From NCBI RefSeq assembly GCF_001306135.1, contig NZ_LGKP01000013.1, forward strand, positions 62,001 through 126,000: a stretch of 64,000 bases of DNA, in the 5' to 3' direction. The stretch's first letter is position 1. Each line of letters starts with the position of its first letter. The translations under genes and the position numbers were made by a program. This DNA comes from Herpetosiphon geysericola (GTDB taxonomy: Bacteria; Chloroflexota; Chloroflexia; Chloroflexales; Herpetosiphonaceae). This document shows, one piece after another, positions 52,304 to 60,755 of the stretch. The notes under the pieces are model-generated. The model was not told the DNA's origin and ran no database searches. It saw only the letters and a program-made list of their open reading frames with translations.

Positions 52304-52388
52304 TCCATAAAGGAGAATAGGATACCGTTGGATTGCTTGGCCTTATTATCCAATCCTGCTGCCATGTTTTGCCTTAGGAATCGCATTT

Positions 52389-52790
52389 ATGAAAAAAATT
52401 CATTTTTTGGCGCGCGTAGTTGGCATCGATTGGTGTGATGATGGCATTTTAGCGATTGTTTTTGCCGATGATTCTGAGGAGCCATCAGAATATCTCGAAT
52501 TGCAGCGTAGCTTTGAGGAGCCTGATGAACAGGACCAAGCGCTAGGCATGGCTACCTATTGTCTCAGTACTTCGGCTGGTGCTACAACCTATGGTGGGAT
52601 TACGAGTTTTGTTATTCGTGATACCCAATGCACTATTGACCTAGCGCCGAGCGCAGCAGCAGAAATCGGTATAGCGCAGTATCAGATTGAACTTGATCTC
52701 GGAGCAGACGATATCCCGATTCTGTATGCGCATATCCGCCAACTTTTTCAGGCTGCGCCGTCGGCTCCGCAGACGCTGCTCTTAGCGTAA
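52389..52790 (+). CDS. Imm10-like immunity protein
   Basis: 133 residues. The pattern VGIDWCDDGILAIVFADDSE, EYLELQRS, ATTYGGITSFVI and the acidic IELDLGADDIPI matches what I recall of the Imm10 family (polymorphic-toxin immunity proteins), including the Y-G-G-I motif. Family knowledge: such proteins neutralise secreted toxins of kin. No toxin gene is adjacent in the window. AGGAA is a weak ribosome site. The GNAT gene follows after 36 bases and is probably in the same operon. Confidence 0.68.
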   Translation: MKKIHFLARVVGIDWCDDGILAIVFADDSEEPSEYLELQRSFEEPDEQDQALGMATYCLSTSAGATTYGGITSFVIRDTQCTIDLAPSAAAEIGIAQYQIELDLGADDIPILYAHIRQLFQAAPSAPQTLLLA

Positions 52791-52826
52791 CGGAGCGACA
52801 ACTTGCTCTTATTGAAGGAGCTTCGA

Positions 52827-53558
52827 ATGAACCTTGCAGAGTATAGTGCTCAGCAATTGCTTCAGATTCATGCAGACACGCTTTTTATCAGTGATGCGGC
52901 TGGTCGGCTACGGTTCAACGCCGATCCTGGCTATCCTGAGCATGAACTTGAGCCAGCACCGCGTTTTTGGCTAGGCCGAACAGATGATCATGTGCTTTGG
53001 CGGTTGCGAGCCGATTTACCTGCCGACCTGAGTGAGAGCCTTGAAGCAATTGCCCAAACCATCCCACCGCGAACTGATCCCATGCTTTTGCCGCCGCCGA
53101 TTGCTGCAATTCGCGATCTATTAGCCGTGCATGCTCCGATGAGCGAGCATGCAAGCGGGCCATGCTATTGGATGCCAGAGCTGCTGCCTGTTCCGGCAAT
53201 AGTGCTCCTCATCACGCCCGCTAATGCAGAGGTGTTGGCTGCACATTTTCCTTGGAAACAAAGCCAACGCGCACTGCATGACGCTGGGCCGCTGGTTGCG
53301 ACGATTGTCGATCAGCAGGCGGTTGCTGTCTGTTATTGTGCACGGCTCAACGCGATTGCGGCTGAGGCTGGGGTCGAAACCACCGAATCGGCCAGAGGCC
53401 ATGGCTATGCGCAGGCAGCGGTTGCTGGTTGGGCTGCTGCCATCCACGCCCTCGGTATCCTTCCCATGTACAGCACCAGCTGGGATAATTACGCCTCGCA
53501 GGCAATTGCCCGTCGGCTTGGTATGCGGGAATATGCTGATAGCTGCTGGATTCAATAA
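52827..53558 (+). CDS. GNAT-family acetyltransferase with N-terminal extension
   Basis: 243 residues from ATG 52827 (AAGGAG upstream). Residues 1-110 are an extra domain containing FNADPGYPEHELEPAPRFWL. The GNAT fold occupies about 125-243 with ETTESARGHGYAQAAVAGWA (acetyl-CoA loop R-G-x-G-Y/x) and SWDNYASQAIARRLGMREYA, the typical late block. This build resembles uncharacterised GNATs annotated only by fold. Substrate unknown; linked to the Imm10-like gene by position. Confidence 0.82.
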   Translation: MNLAEYSAQQLLQIHADTLFISDAAGRLRFNADPGYPEHELEPAPRFWLGRTDDHVLWRLRADLPADLSESLEAIAQTIPPRTDPMLLPPPIAAIRDLLAVHAPMSEHASGPCYWMPELLPVPAIVLLITPANAEVLAAHFPWKQSQRALHDAGPLVATIVDQQAVAVCYCARLNAIAAEAGVETTESARGHGYAQAAVAGWAAAIHALGILPMYSTSWDNYASQAIARRLGMREYADSCWIQ

Positions 53559-53734
53559 CAATGCTTTATTCTGCTGCTACGGCTATTCGCTTGATTGTTA
53601 ATTGATGGCAACAATCACTTTACGGAATTATATTTACATAATAAAAAAGCTTTTTCTGTTTGGCTTGATCCACTATACTTGCCAGTGCTGCCTACGCCCG
53701 CACCCGATGCGTGCTTATCACAAAGGATTGTGCG

Positions 53735-54493
53735 ATGCCCCGAGCTACGATTCAGGCGCTCTTTCTCAAACCAGCCAAAGGTCAAGCGCTAGTTGATGTC
53801 AGCACTCTAGGCATGACCATGCAGCAAGGCTATGGAATTGTTGGCGATTGCCAGGGCCATCCTTTGAGTCCTCGGCAAGTGTTAGTGCTCCGGCGCGAAG
53901 ATCTTGAGGCTTTTATGCTGCACCCAGGCGATTTGCGCGAAAATATCGTGCTTGCTGGGCTGACAGCGGCTGAATTTGTGCCTGGCGCTGTTCTCCATTT
54001 AGGCAAGAGCGTGCAAATTCGGCTTACCTTTCATTGTGAACCGTGTAAGCGAATCGCCCATGTGCTCGGCAGGCCGATTAAGGACATTATTGGCAAACGT
54101 GGTATTTTAGGCACGGTGCTTGCTGATGGCGAGCTACGCTGTGGCGATGCGGTCGTAGTTGGCGCGGAGACTCAGCCGCCGCTCTCGCCTATACCCTATA
54201 ACCGATTTTTGAGCTTTATTGCTTCTGTTCCCTATGCTCAAGTTGTAAGTTACAAAGAAATTGTGCTTGGGATGGGGGTGGCGAACAGTTTTATGCGGGT
54301 TATTCCACACTATCTGCAAAAAACAGATCCTGAGCAGTATCCGATTCATCGGGTGGTTGATACACAAGGGCTGTTGCTACCCCACTATATTCCTGGCCAA
54401 CTTGAGGCTTTACGCGCCGAGGGTATCGCATTGGTTAAGCTTGATAGCATTGATCCAGCAGCGTATCAACTCGATCTTAAGCGCTATGGGTAG
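53735..54493 (+). CDS. MOSC domain fused to an alkyltransferase-like (ATL) domain
   Basis: 252 residues from ATG 53735 (AAAGGA upstream; longer frame rejected). Residues 1-145 are a MOSC domain: LSPRQVLVLRREDLEAF, then FHCEPCKRIAHVLGRPIKD with two cysteines (101, 104) and RGILGTVLADGELRCGDAV. Residues 155-232 match the DNA-binding end of O6-alkylguanine transferases: SVPYAQVVSYKEIV, the finger-like FMRV, then YPIHRVVDTQG. The Cys of P-C-H-R is Ile204, so alkyl transfer is impossible; ATL proteins instead bind lesions and recruit repair. MOSC domains carry sulfur or molybdenum-cofactor-linked chemistry. The fusion is unusual. Confidence 0.8.
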   Translation: MPRATIQALFLKPAKGQALVDVSTLGMTMQQGYGIVGDCQGHPLSPRQVLVLRREDLEAFMLHPGDLRENIVLAGLTAAEFVPGAVLHLGKSVQIRLTFHCEPCKRIAHVLGRPIKDIIGKRGILGTVLADGELRCGDAVVVGAETQPPLSPIPYNRFLSFIASVPYAQVVSYKEIVLGMGVANSFMRVIPHYLQKTDPEQYPIHRVVDTQGLLLPHYIPGQLEALRAEGIALVKLDSIDPAAYQLDLKRYG

Positions 54494-54542
54494 CGTGGCA
54501 TTGTGCATACACTAAACTAGCATCCATGCAGAAAGGATATCT

Positions 54543-54755
54543 ATGACCAAGGAACCATCGGTCAAAGGCCCAGCCTCCTATTTTCCAGCAATCGAAAAAA
54601 CCTATGGCCAATCGATCGATCATTGGATGACGATTCTTGATGGGATGGCCGACAAAACCCATATGCAGATGGTTGCTACGCTGAAGGCCGAGTATGCTAT
54701 GGGCCATGGCCATGCCAATGCGCTAGTTGCCTATTATCGGGCACAGCAGCAGTAG
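54543..54755 (+). CDS. DUF4287 small protein
   Basis: 70 residues, AAAGGA before the ATG. SYFPAIEKTYGQSIDHWMTI and GHGHANALVAYYRA match the DUF4287 family of short helical proteins of unknown function, sometimes fused to DUF5655. It sits 49 bases after the MOSC-ATL gene and 41 before the MBL gene, all on one strand, so a joint transcript is likely. Confidence 0.82.
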   Translation: MTKEPSVKGPASYFPAIEKTYGQSIDHWMTILDGMADKTHMQMVATLKAEYAMGHGHANALVAYYRAQQQ

Positions 54756-54796
54756 CCCAGCGCGCTTGTGGCCTGCATTACTCGTGAGGAAATTCG

Positions 54797-55561
54797 ATGG
54801 AAATTCATTTGCTGCGCAATGCAACGATGCGCCTGCGCTATGCCCAGCATACCTTGCTTGCTGACCCTGATCTTGCGCCACGCCATGCGCGTGATTCGTT
54901 TACTGGGCGTTCACGCAATCCGCTGGTTGATTTGCCGCTGGCCAAAGAAGCGATTGTGGAAGGTATCGAGGCGGTTTTGCTGTCTCACCTGCATGCCGAT
55001 CATTTTGATGCTGAGGCGCAACAGCTTTTGCCAAAAGATATTCCCATTTTTTGCCAACCAGTTGATGCTGAACGGATTCAAGGCTATGGGTTTCGCACTG
55101 TTATTCCGGTCGATCACGTCGTTAATTGGCAGGGCATGCGGATTACGCGCGTAGCGGGTCAGCATGGCTTTGGCGCTGACCTCGCAAGCATGGGCCAAGT
55201 ATCTGGATTTGTGTTGGCGGCGGCGCTTGAACCAACGCTGTATTGGGTTGGCGATAGCGTGTGGTATCCCGAGGTTGCAACTACGATTGAAAAGTTTCAG
55301 CCAAACGTAATCGTGACCCATTCTTCTGGCGCGATTTGGGAGGCAGGAACGCCGATTGTGATGGATGCTGAGCAAACTATAATGCTGTGTCAGGCCACAA
55401 CCGCCAGTACGGTCGTTGCGATTCATCTGGATTCGCTGGATCATGGTCAGGTGTCGCGAACAGAACTGCGTATGGCTGCCAAGGCTGCTGGAATTTCCGA
55501 GGCGCAACTCTTAATTCCCAACGATGGTGAGCTGCTGCGCTTCGACGATTCATCAGCATGA
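54797..55561 (+). CDS. MBL-fold metallohydrolase (UlaG-like)
   Basis: 254 residues with GAGGAA before the ATG. Zinc motif SHLHADHFDA (H-x-H-x-D-H), a further GQHGFG histidine, YWVGDSVWY (bridging Asp) and the final IHLDSLDHG histidine give the full metal set. UlaG-like members open lactones or act as phosphodiesterases; substrate unknown. The first residues show MRLRYAQHTLLADPDLAPRH, typical of the group. A 12-bp hairpin follows the stop. Confidence 0.87.
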   Translation: MEIHLLRNATMRLRYAQHTLLADPDLAPRHARDSFTGRSRNPLVDLPLAKEAIVEGIEAVLLSHLHADHFDAEAQQLLPKDIPIFCQPVDAERIQGYGFRTVIPVDHVVNWQGMRITRVAGQHGFGADLASMGQVSGFVLAAALEPTLYWVGDSVWYPEVATTIEKFQPNVIVTHSSGAIWEAGTPIVMDAEQTIMLCQATTASTVVAIHLDSLDHGQVSRTELRMAAKAAGISEAQLLIPNDGELLRFDDSSA

Positions 55562-55594
55562 CTGTTCTGATTCGCTGCTCTCGCGCAAACTACA

Positions 55595-55623
55595 CATGGC
55601 ACGAAGTTGAGCTTCGTGCCATG
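55595..55623. terminator. Bidirectional terminator hairpin
   Basis: CATGGCACGAAG and CTTCGTGCCATG (55595-55606, 55612-55623), 5-base loop, between the MBL gene (+) and the VWA gene (-). Confidence 0.75.
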
Positions 55624-55634
55624 CAACGTGTTGG

Positions 55635-56798
55635 TTATTCAAGGAGTAACCGAATGGCCTCGCCAAAGGGAAAAGCCTCGCTATCAAGGCCGCCAGCAAC
55701 TACCACCCACAATAATGGATATTCAGGAGGCCTTGATGGAAAACTGCCATAACCATCGGTCAAATAGACTGCGACAATTGGCATATGAGGGCGGATTAAG
55801 TCCTCAAGGGCCGCAAAGAAGGGGCGAAAATCGGTGCCACCGCCGCCGATTGGCGCAGGAATTGGGCTATGGGCGGTGAGTTGAAATGGCCCATGAGCTT
55901 CTGCATCAACATAAAACAACTCACAGGTGATATGCGGATAGGCGCGCAAAATCCCCTGCACCTCATCCATAAAGAGCCGCAAATGACGCTCATCGATTGA
56001 GCCGCTGGTATCGACCGCCACAAAAACTTGCAGACTCTCGCCTGCTAAGGCATCGATATAGAGACCCCGACTCAAAAAACGCCGATCAAAGCCCACAAAA
56101 TCGGTGGGTGTTTGCACCAAATAGCGCCATAAATAGGTACGCCAATCGAGTTTCTCAGGGTCGGTGCTGCTCAATTCACGGCGCATGCTGCTGGGCAAAC
56201 TGCCTTGGGCGACCATCAGCGCAATCAGATCTGCTTGGTGGCGCGCATTGCGCCAATGGGCTTCCAATACTGCGTTGCGTTTGGTGCCGCGCGTCTCTTG
56301 TTCAAAGCCGCCTTGGCCACTGAGACCCGATCGATCAGCCTCGGTTGCGTCGAGCAAATCAAGGCTATCGCTCAGCGGGTAGCGGCTGGGGTCGCGGACT
56401 AACAATTCGTACACTTCTTCGACGCTTAATGCTTCAAGCTCAGGGTCGCGCTGGGTCATTGGGTCACAGCCAATGCCCTCGATAGTGCTGATGATGCCAT
56501 TCAACACAATATCGCAGGCAGTATTCCAAATCCGTGGGTTGCGACTGCCACGGCGGGGAAGATGCAGCAAGGCAGCATGCAACACCTGATGCACAATCAA
56601 ACGATCTTGGTCTTGCTGGCGTAGAGTGGCGAAATAGTCAGCGTTGACATACACCCGTTCACCATCAGTTGCCGCCTGATTCACATTCGTTGCAGCAACC
56701 ACGGGCGCAAATAACACCAAGCTAGCAAAGTAGGCAGAACGAGTGCGTAGCCGCAGCACCGACGCACTAATCATGCGTTCAAATTCGGCGGCACTCAT
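55635..56798 (-). CDS. DUF2201 metallopeptidase-like/VWA-like protein
   Basis: 387 residues from ATG 56798; its ATG overlaps the stop of the MoxR gene as ATGA, so the longer frame is rejected. The N-terminal half has a zinc-protease-like HQVLHAALLH (His70, His74, His79), as in the DUF2201 putative metallopeptidase domain. The C-terminal half is a VWA-like fold with the MIDAS start VAVDTSGSIDERHLRLF and GGGGTDFRPFFAALE. COG3864 proteins of this kind pair with MoxR ATPases, which are thought to act as chaperones for metal insertion or complex assembly. Last gene of the triad. Confidence 0.88.
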   Translation of the reverse strand: MSAAEFERMISASVLRLRTRSAYFASLVLFAPVVAATNVNQAATDGERVYVNADYFATLRQQDQDRLIVHQVLHAALLHLPRRGSRNPRIWNTACDIVLNGIISTIEGIGCDPMTQRDPELEALSVEEVYELLVRDPSRYPLSDSLDLLDATEADRSGLSGQGGFEQETRGTKRNAVLEAHWRNARHQADLIALMVAQGSLPSSMRRELSSTDPEKLDWRTYLWRYLVQTPTDFVGFDRRFLSRGLYIDALAGESLQVFVAVDTSGSIDERHLRLFMDEVQGILRAYPHITCELFYVDAEAHGPFQLTAHSPIPAPIGGGGTDFRPFFAALEDLIRPHMPIVAVYLTDGYGSFPSRPPEYPLLWVVVAGGLDSEAFPFGEAIRLLLE

Positions 56799-57793
56799 GC
56801 CAGCATCCGTTGATATGCTTGGAAGAAGGTTTGCAATTGGGCATCGCCCTGAACATAGGCTGCAAAGGCCCCAATTTGGCCCTTGAGCCGTAACTGCCGC
56901 ATCAGATCGGCAATAAAGACCTGCACCCATTCAGTTGGTGCATGGGCCGCCATCCAACAAAAGGCTTGATAGGCGCTATCGGCGTTTGCAGCCCGTAAGG
57001 TCAAGCCGATCGTGTTGGCATAGCGTGCCCCAGGCTCGCTTGGAAAGGCGAGGTTTGCGCCTTCACCACGCAGAATCGCCTCAAAATCTGGTAGGGTTTG
57101 ATACAGCTCGATGTAGGAGTAAAATTCTGCTGCTGCATCAATGCCCACCACCGGAGCAAGATCAAGCGCTGCTTGGTAGAGTTGGCTGGCCATAACCCAT
57201 GAGCGTGGCGACGGCCACGCTGGATGCTGCGGATTGAGCTTATGCAACAAGGTTGGGCGAAACGAGAGAAAGGCAATCACCTGCTCAGCCACATTCGCAT
57301 TCAGCGCATAGGCCTTAAAACTATCAAAATCGGGCGCAACTTCGAGGTGGACAAAGCGATTCGCCAACGGTGCTGGCATATCGAAAACCGAGGCTCGATC
57401 CTCTTTGCGATTGCCTGCGGCCCAAACAAACCAGCCCTCAGGCAGCGTATACGAGCCAACTCGTCGATCAAGAATCAGTTGTTGGGCAACCCCTTGCATG
57501 GCTGGGGGTGCCATGTTTAATTCATCAAGAAACAAGATACCTTGCCCAGTTTGGGGCAGAAACTCTGGTGGAAACCAGCGTGAAATTCCATTATCAGGCA
57601 CTGGCAAGCCCCGCAGATCGGTTGGTGCAAGCTGCGATAACCGGACATCAATAAACTCAATGCCCCTGTGCTGGGCAATTTGGGCCACAATGCTCGATTT
57701 ACCAATTCCTGGCGGTCCCCAGATCATCGTGCTGAGATACAGCTTTTTTTGCACTAGCGTATCGAGGTAGTGCTGTAATTCTAACGGATTCAT
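56795..57793 (-). CDS. MoxR-family AAA+ ATPase
   Basis: 332 residues. Walker A WGPPGIGKSS (residues 25-34), Walker B GILFLDELN, sensor AAGNRKEDRA and the arginine-rich LANRFVHLEV region are standard for MoxR. Start and stop overlap both neighbours by 4 bases (ATGA at each end), meaning tightly coupled translation of all three genes. The client is presumably the VWA/metallopeptidase partner; the LRV protein encoded upstream may be another component. Confidence 0.92.
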   Translation of the reverse strand: MNPLELQHYLDTLVQKKLYLSTMIWGPPGIGKSSIVAQIAQHRGIEFIDVRLSQLAPTDLRGLPVPDNGISRWFPPEFLPQTGQGILFLDELNMAPPAMQGVAQQLILDRRVGSYTLPEGWFVWAAGNRKEDRASVFDMPAPLANRFVHLEVAPDFDSFKAYALNANVAEQVIAFLSFRPTLLHKLNPQHPAWPSPRSWVMASQLYQAALDLAPVVGIDAAAEFYSYIELYQTLPDFEAILRGEGANLAFPSEPGARYANTIGLTLRAANADSAYQAFCWMAAHAPTEWVQVFIADLMRQLRLKGQIGAFAAYVQGDAQLQTFFQAYQRMLA

Positions 57794-59175
57794 GCCTGCT
57801 CCTTCACTCGTTGCTCAAGCGCAGTTTGGGCTGCGCGGCGGACAAAACAATGAGCGTCGACGGTCAATGCCCTGACAATCTCGATTGGAACTGCCGGATT
57901 GAGCGCCAAAGCATAGCGCGCATACCAATAGGGCGAGCGCAGACCTTTGCGCAAATGTTGCGGATCGGTGTATTGATTGGCCATGGCAATAAAGTGAAAC
58001 ATCGGGTGTGCCGAATACAGTGCTGCGGTTAACGCCCGATCAAGCAATTGTTGGCGCGCTTCAATGGTGGTTTGCTGGTTGCGGACGACTGCATTGCGCA
58101 CCTGAATCGATTCATCGGTGGCCAAGTGGGCTAAAATGTCAGGGGTGACGTTGGGATGTTGGGCAATTGCCTTGCGCATGCGTAAGGCCGACCAGCTATA
58201 ATCGCGGGCCATCGTCGCCAATAACTCAGCGGGAAGATTGGGGTTTAACGCCAGCGCATTGCGTACCGGCTGCACATCGTCAAGCTCTAAGCGGGACAAC
58301 ACATCGAGCGGGGTATTAACATTAAAGGCAACCCGGGCACGCACGCTTGGGTCGTCATCATCAGCGAGCAGCCTGAGGATGACGGGGTCGCTCGATTCAG
58401 CGGCAAGTTTGCGTAGCTCGCGATCTGCGGTACCAATACTGGCCTGATCAAAGGGTTGGTTATTGATTGTATAGCTCATCGCCGCAAACACTTCGTCTTC
58501 CAAGACCGTGACTGTTTGCTGCAAGGCTTGTTGAATGTGTTCCTCGGTTGATTCATGAAGGCGTTGCTCAAGCCATGCTGGCATTGTTCGCAGTATCAGA
58601 TGCTCAATCAACGCCTCTTGGCCATCAATTGATGGTAGCGGAATCTGGGCCAGTAGGGCTTCAGCTTGCGCTTGCCAATCGGCGCCAGCCTCGCCATAAC
58701 TATTGATATGGTAGGCAATGGCGTGAGCAACATTTGGCGAAGCATAGCCACGAATCGTATTCAGCAGATTAGCAGGGATTGACGCATGACGCAGAAATAA
58801 TAATAAGCGCAACTCATCCATCTGGCGAAATAAATCGGGATGTTCAAGCAACAGCAACAGCAAAACAGGATTGGCGAGAAACGCTTCGGGAACGTCAGCG
58901 GCAAAGTGTAAGAGTGTTTTTTGCGGCGTATTGGGGTTGGCAACCAAGGCGGTAACAATCGCCGTGCGTGGATGAGGATCTAAAACAACTGCTAATGGGC
59001 CTTGGCGGCCAACAAAGCGCAGGAAGTCGGTTCCAGAAGTGGGGCGTTCAAAGTCGGGGTCGGATACCAACTCAAGATAATTGGCAATCCGCAACAGTTC
59101 TTCAGGTGTGGTTGTCGGGTCAGACGCTGCTTGGATTATGGCTTGTTCGTCAAGCGATAATTGCTGATTTGTCAC
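57790..59175 (-). CDS. Leucine-rich repeat variant (LRV) protein
   Basis: 461 residues from GTG 59175, chosen because GGGAGGG lies 7 bases upstream; earlier TTG (59214) and ATG (59202) starts have no such site. The second half consists of LRV-type helical repeats: SVRARVAFNVNTPLDVLSRL, VQPVRNALALNPNLPAELLA, MRKAIAQHPNVTPDILAHLA, IQVRNAVVRNQQTTIEA, YARYALALNPAVPIEIVRAL. A Leu-rich segment (PVLLLLLLEHPDLF) lies in the first half. No membrane segment. Such solenoids bind proteins; it probably presents or recognises the MoxR-VWA client. First gene of the triad. Confidence 0.83.
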   Translation of the reverse strand: MTNQQLSLDEQAIIQAASDPTTTPEELLRIANYLELVSDPDFERPTSGTDFLRFVGRQGPLAVVLDPHPRTAIVTALVANPNTPQKTLLHFAADVPEAFLANPVLLLLLLEHPDLFRQMDELRLLLFLRHASIPANLLNTIRGYASPNVAHAIAYHINSYGEAGADWQAQAEALLAQIPLPSIDGQEALIEHLILRTMPAWLEQRLHESTEEHIQQALQQTVTVLEDEVFAAMSYTINNQPFDQASIGTADRELRKLAAESSDPVILRLLADDDDPSVRARVAFNVNTPLDVLSRLELDDVQPVRNALALNPNLPAELLATMARDYSWSALRMRKAIAQHPNVTPDILAHLATDESIQVRNAVVRNQQTTIEARQQLLDRALTAALYSAHPMFHFIAMANQYTDPQHLRKGLRSPYWYARYALALNPAVPIEIVRALTVDAHCFVRRAAQTALEQRVKEQA

Positions 59176-59269
59176 AGGAAACCCTCCCGATAGATTGCTC
59201 ATTGCGCTACTCAAATCCCCAAATGGCTAACCTTCGCTGATTGTACCATTGAATGGAATGGCTCTTTTG

Positions 59270-59319
59270 GCGTATGTGTCCGCTGGTTAAGCTTCCAAAC
59301 CCAAACTTGACACATATGC
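59270..59319. repeat. Inverted repeat across the response regulator promoter
   Basis: GCGTATGTGTC (59270-59280) pairs with GACACATATGC (59309-59319; one G-U), spacer 28; the right arm overlaps the -35 box. Candidate operator for the YesN-type regulator or the triad. The rest of the 318-base divergent spacer (59176-59493) holds only the promoter below. Confidence 0.45.
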
Positions 59320-59336
59320 GATGATAGCACTACACT
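59307..59336 (+). promoter_or_regulatory. Promoter of the YesN/YesM operon
   Basis: TTGACA (59307-59312), 18 bases, TACACT (59331-59336). Confidence 0.6.
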
Positions 59337-59493
59337 ACCCAAATATCTTCAAACCAACCAGCGAGCAGGCACAGCCTAGCTCAAATCCAAATAAACAGCC
59401 TTGGCAAAATCCTCAATTCATCTGCTTGATACAAGCTATCTGAGGCGCGAGACGCTACCGCTGGGCGTGCAACGACGCATGAGAGGCGCAACG

Positions 59494-60738
59494 ATGACCT
59501 ACAAACTCTTTTTAGTTGAAGACGAGATTATAACCCGCGAAGGGATTCGCGATGCGGTTGACTGGGCGGCGGCAGGCTATCAGTTCTGCGGCGAGGCCCC
59601 AGATGGCGAAATTGCGCTGCCGCTGATTCGCGAACGGCGGCCCGACATTGTAATCACCGATATAAAGATGCCGTTTATGGATGGCTTACAGCTTTGTCGC
59701 ATTCTCAAGGAAACGCTACCAACCACCAAAATTATGATTCTCAGCGGCCATGATGAGTTTCGCTATGCCCAAGAAGCGCTGCAAATCGGCGTTACTGAGT
59801 ATCTGTTGAAACCGATTATCGCTCACGATCTGCTGGCGGCACTTGGTAAAATCGCTAGCCAAATCGCTGAAGAACGACAGTCGCGGGCGCACTTGGAGAC
59901 GCTGCAAGCCCAAATGTCCGACCATCAACCAATGTTGCGCGAGCGTTGTCTGCTTGACTTGGTTGCTGGGAGTAGCTCGGCGACCGATTTTATGGAGCAA
60001 GCCCGTAGCCTTGAGATTGATCTGCTGGCACCATGGTATCAGGTGCTTGTGCTGCACGTTATGCCGCCGCATGCCAGCGCCCTCCCGCTGTATGCTGTTT
60101 GCCAACAAGTTGACGCGATTGTCGGGTTAATTCTCGCTGATTCGCTGTCGGTTGTGGCCTTTAAGCATGGCCTCGAAGATACGATTCTGATTATCAAGGG
60201 TGAAACTCGCGCTGAGGTGGCCCAACGTGCAGCTATGCTTGTTGCAGCCTTGAATCGACAGCTGGCCGAGCAGGCGAATTGGCGGGCAAGCATCGGCAGC
60301 GGCGAGCCAACCGAGCGGCTGAGCATGATTGCCCAATCATTTGCGCAGGCCCTGATTCAGATCAACGCTGGTGAGCGTTCTGCGGAGGTCGGGCTTGACG
60401 ATCAAGCGCAGCTGCACGCCGATCCGATGATTATGAAGGCGCTGGCCTACATCGATGCTAACTATGCTGATCCGGCGATCTCACTGGGCCAAGCTGCCGC
60501 CCAAGCCTTACTAAGCCCAACCTATTTTAGCGCACTCTTCCATCGCGAGGTTGGCGAAACCTTCATCGACTACCTGACCAAGCTCCGGATTCGCAAAGCA
60601 ATCGAACTGCTACGCTCAACCTCGCTGACCGCCAGCGAGATCGCCTATCGAATTGGCTATCAGAACCCACGCTATTTTTACTCGGTGTTCCGCAAGGTTG
60701 TCGGGCAGCCACCCAACGAGTTTCGCCAACGTGCCTAG
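59494..60738 (+). CDS. YesN-type response regulator with AraC HTH
   Basis: 414 residues from ATG 59494, with GAGAGG upstream. Receiver domain: acidic pair VEDE at residues 8-11, phospho-acceptor Asp56 in IVITDIKMPF, Lys106 in YLLKPI. A linker domain (about 130-300) precedes two AraC HTH motifs (about 315-414): SLGQAAAQALLSPTYFSALF and SEIAYRIGYQNPRYFYSVFR. Such regulators turn on carbohydrate transport and hydrolase genes. The partner kinase gene follows after 17 bases. Confidence 0.93.
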   Translation: MTYKLFLVEDEIITREGIRDAVDWAAAGYQFCGEAPDGEIALPLIRERRPDIVITDIKMPFMDGLQLCRILKETLPTTKIMILSGHDEFRYAQEALQIGVTEYLLKPIIAHDLLAALGKIASQIAEERQSRAHLETLQAQMSDHQPMLRERCLLDLVAGSSSATDFMEQARSLEIDLLAPWYQVLVLHVMPPHASALPLYAVCQQVDAIVGLILADSLSVVAFKHGLEDTILIIKGETRAEVAQRAAMLVAALNRQLAEQANWRASIGSGEPTERLSMIAQSFAQALIQINAGERSAEVGLDDQAQLHADPMIMKALAYIDANYADPAISLGQAAAQALLSPTYFSALFHREVGETFIDYLTKLRIRKAIELLRSTSLTASEIAYRIGYQNPRYFYSVFRKVVGQPPNEFRQRA

Positions 60739-60755
60739 GCTACAAGAGGCTCTCT

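Noticed and set aside
56799-56930. N-terminal extension of the VWA/metallopeptidase gene into the MoxR gene
   Set aside because: The ATGA overlap at 56795-56798 is the usual arrangement for this gene pair, and the extension is out-of-frame MoxR sequence.
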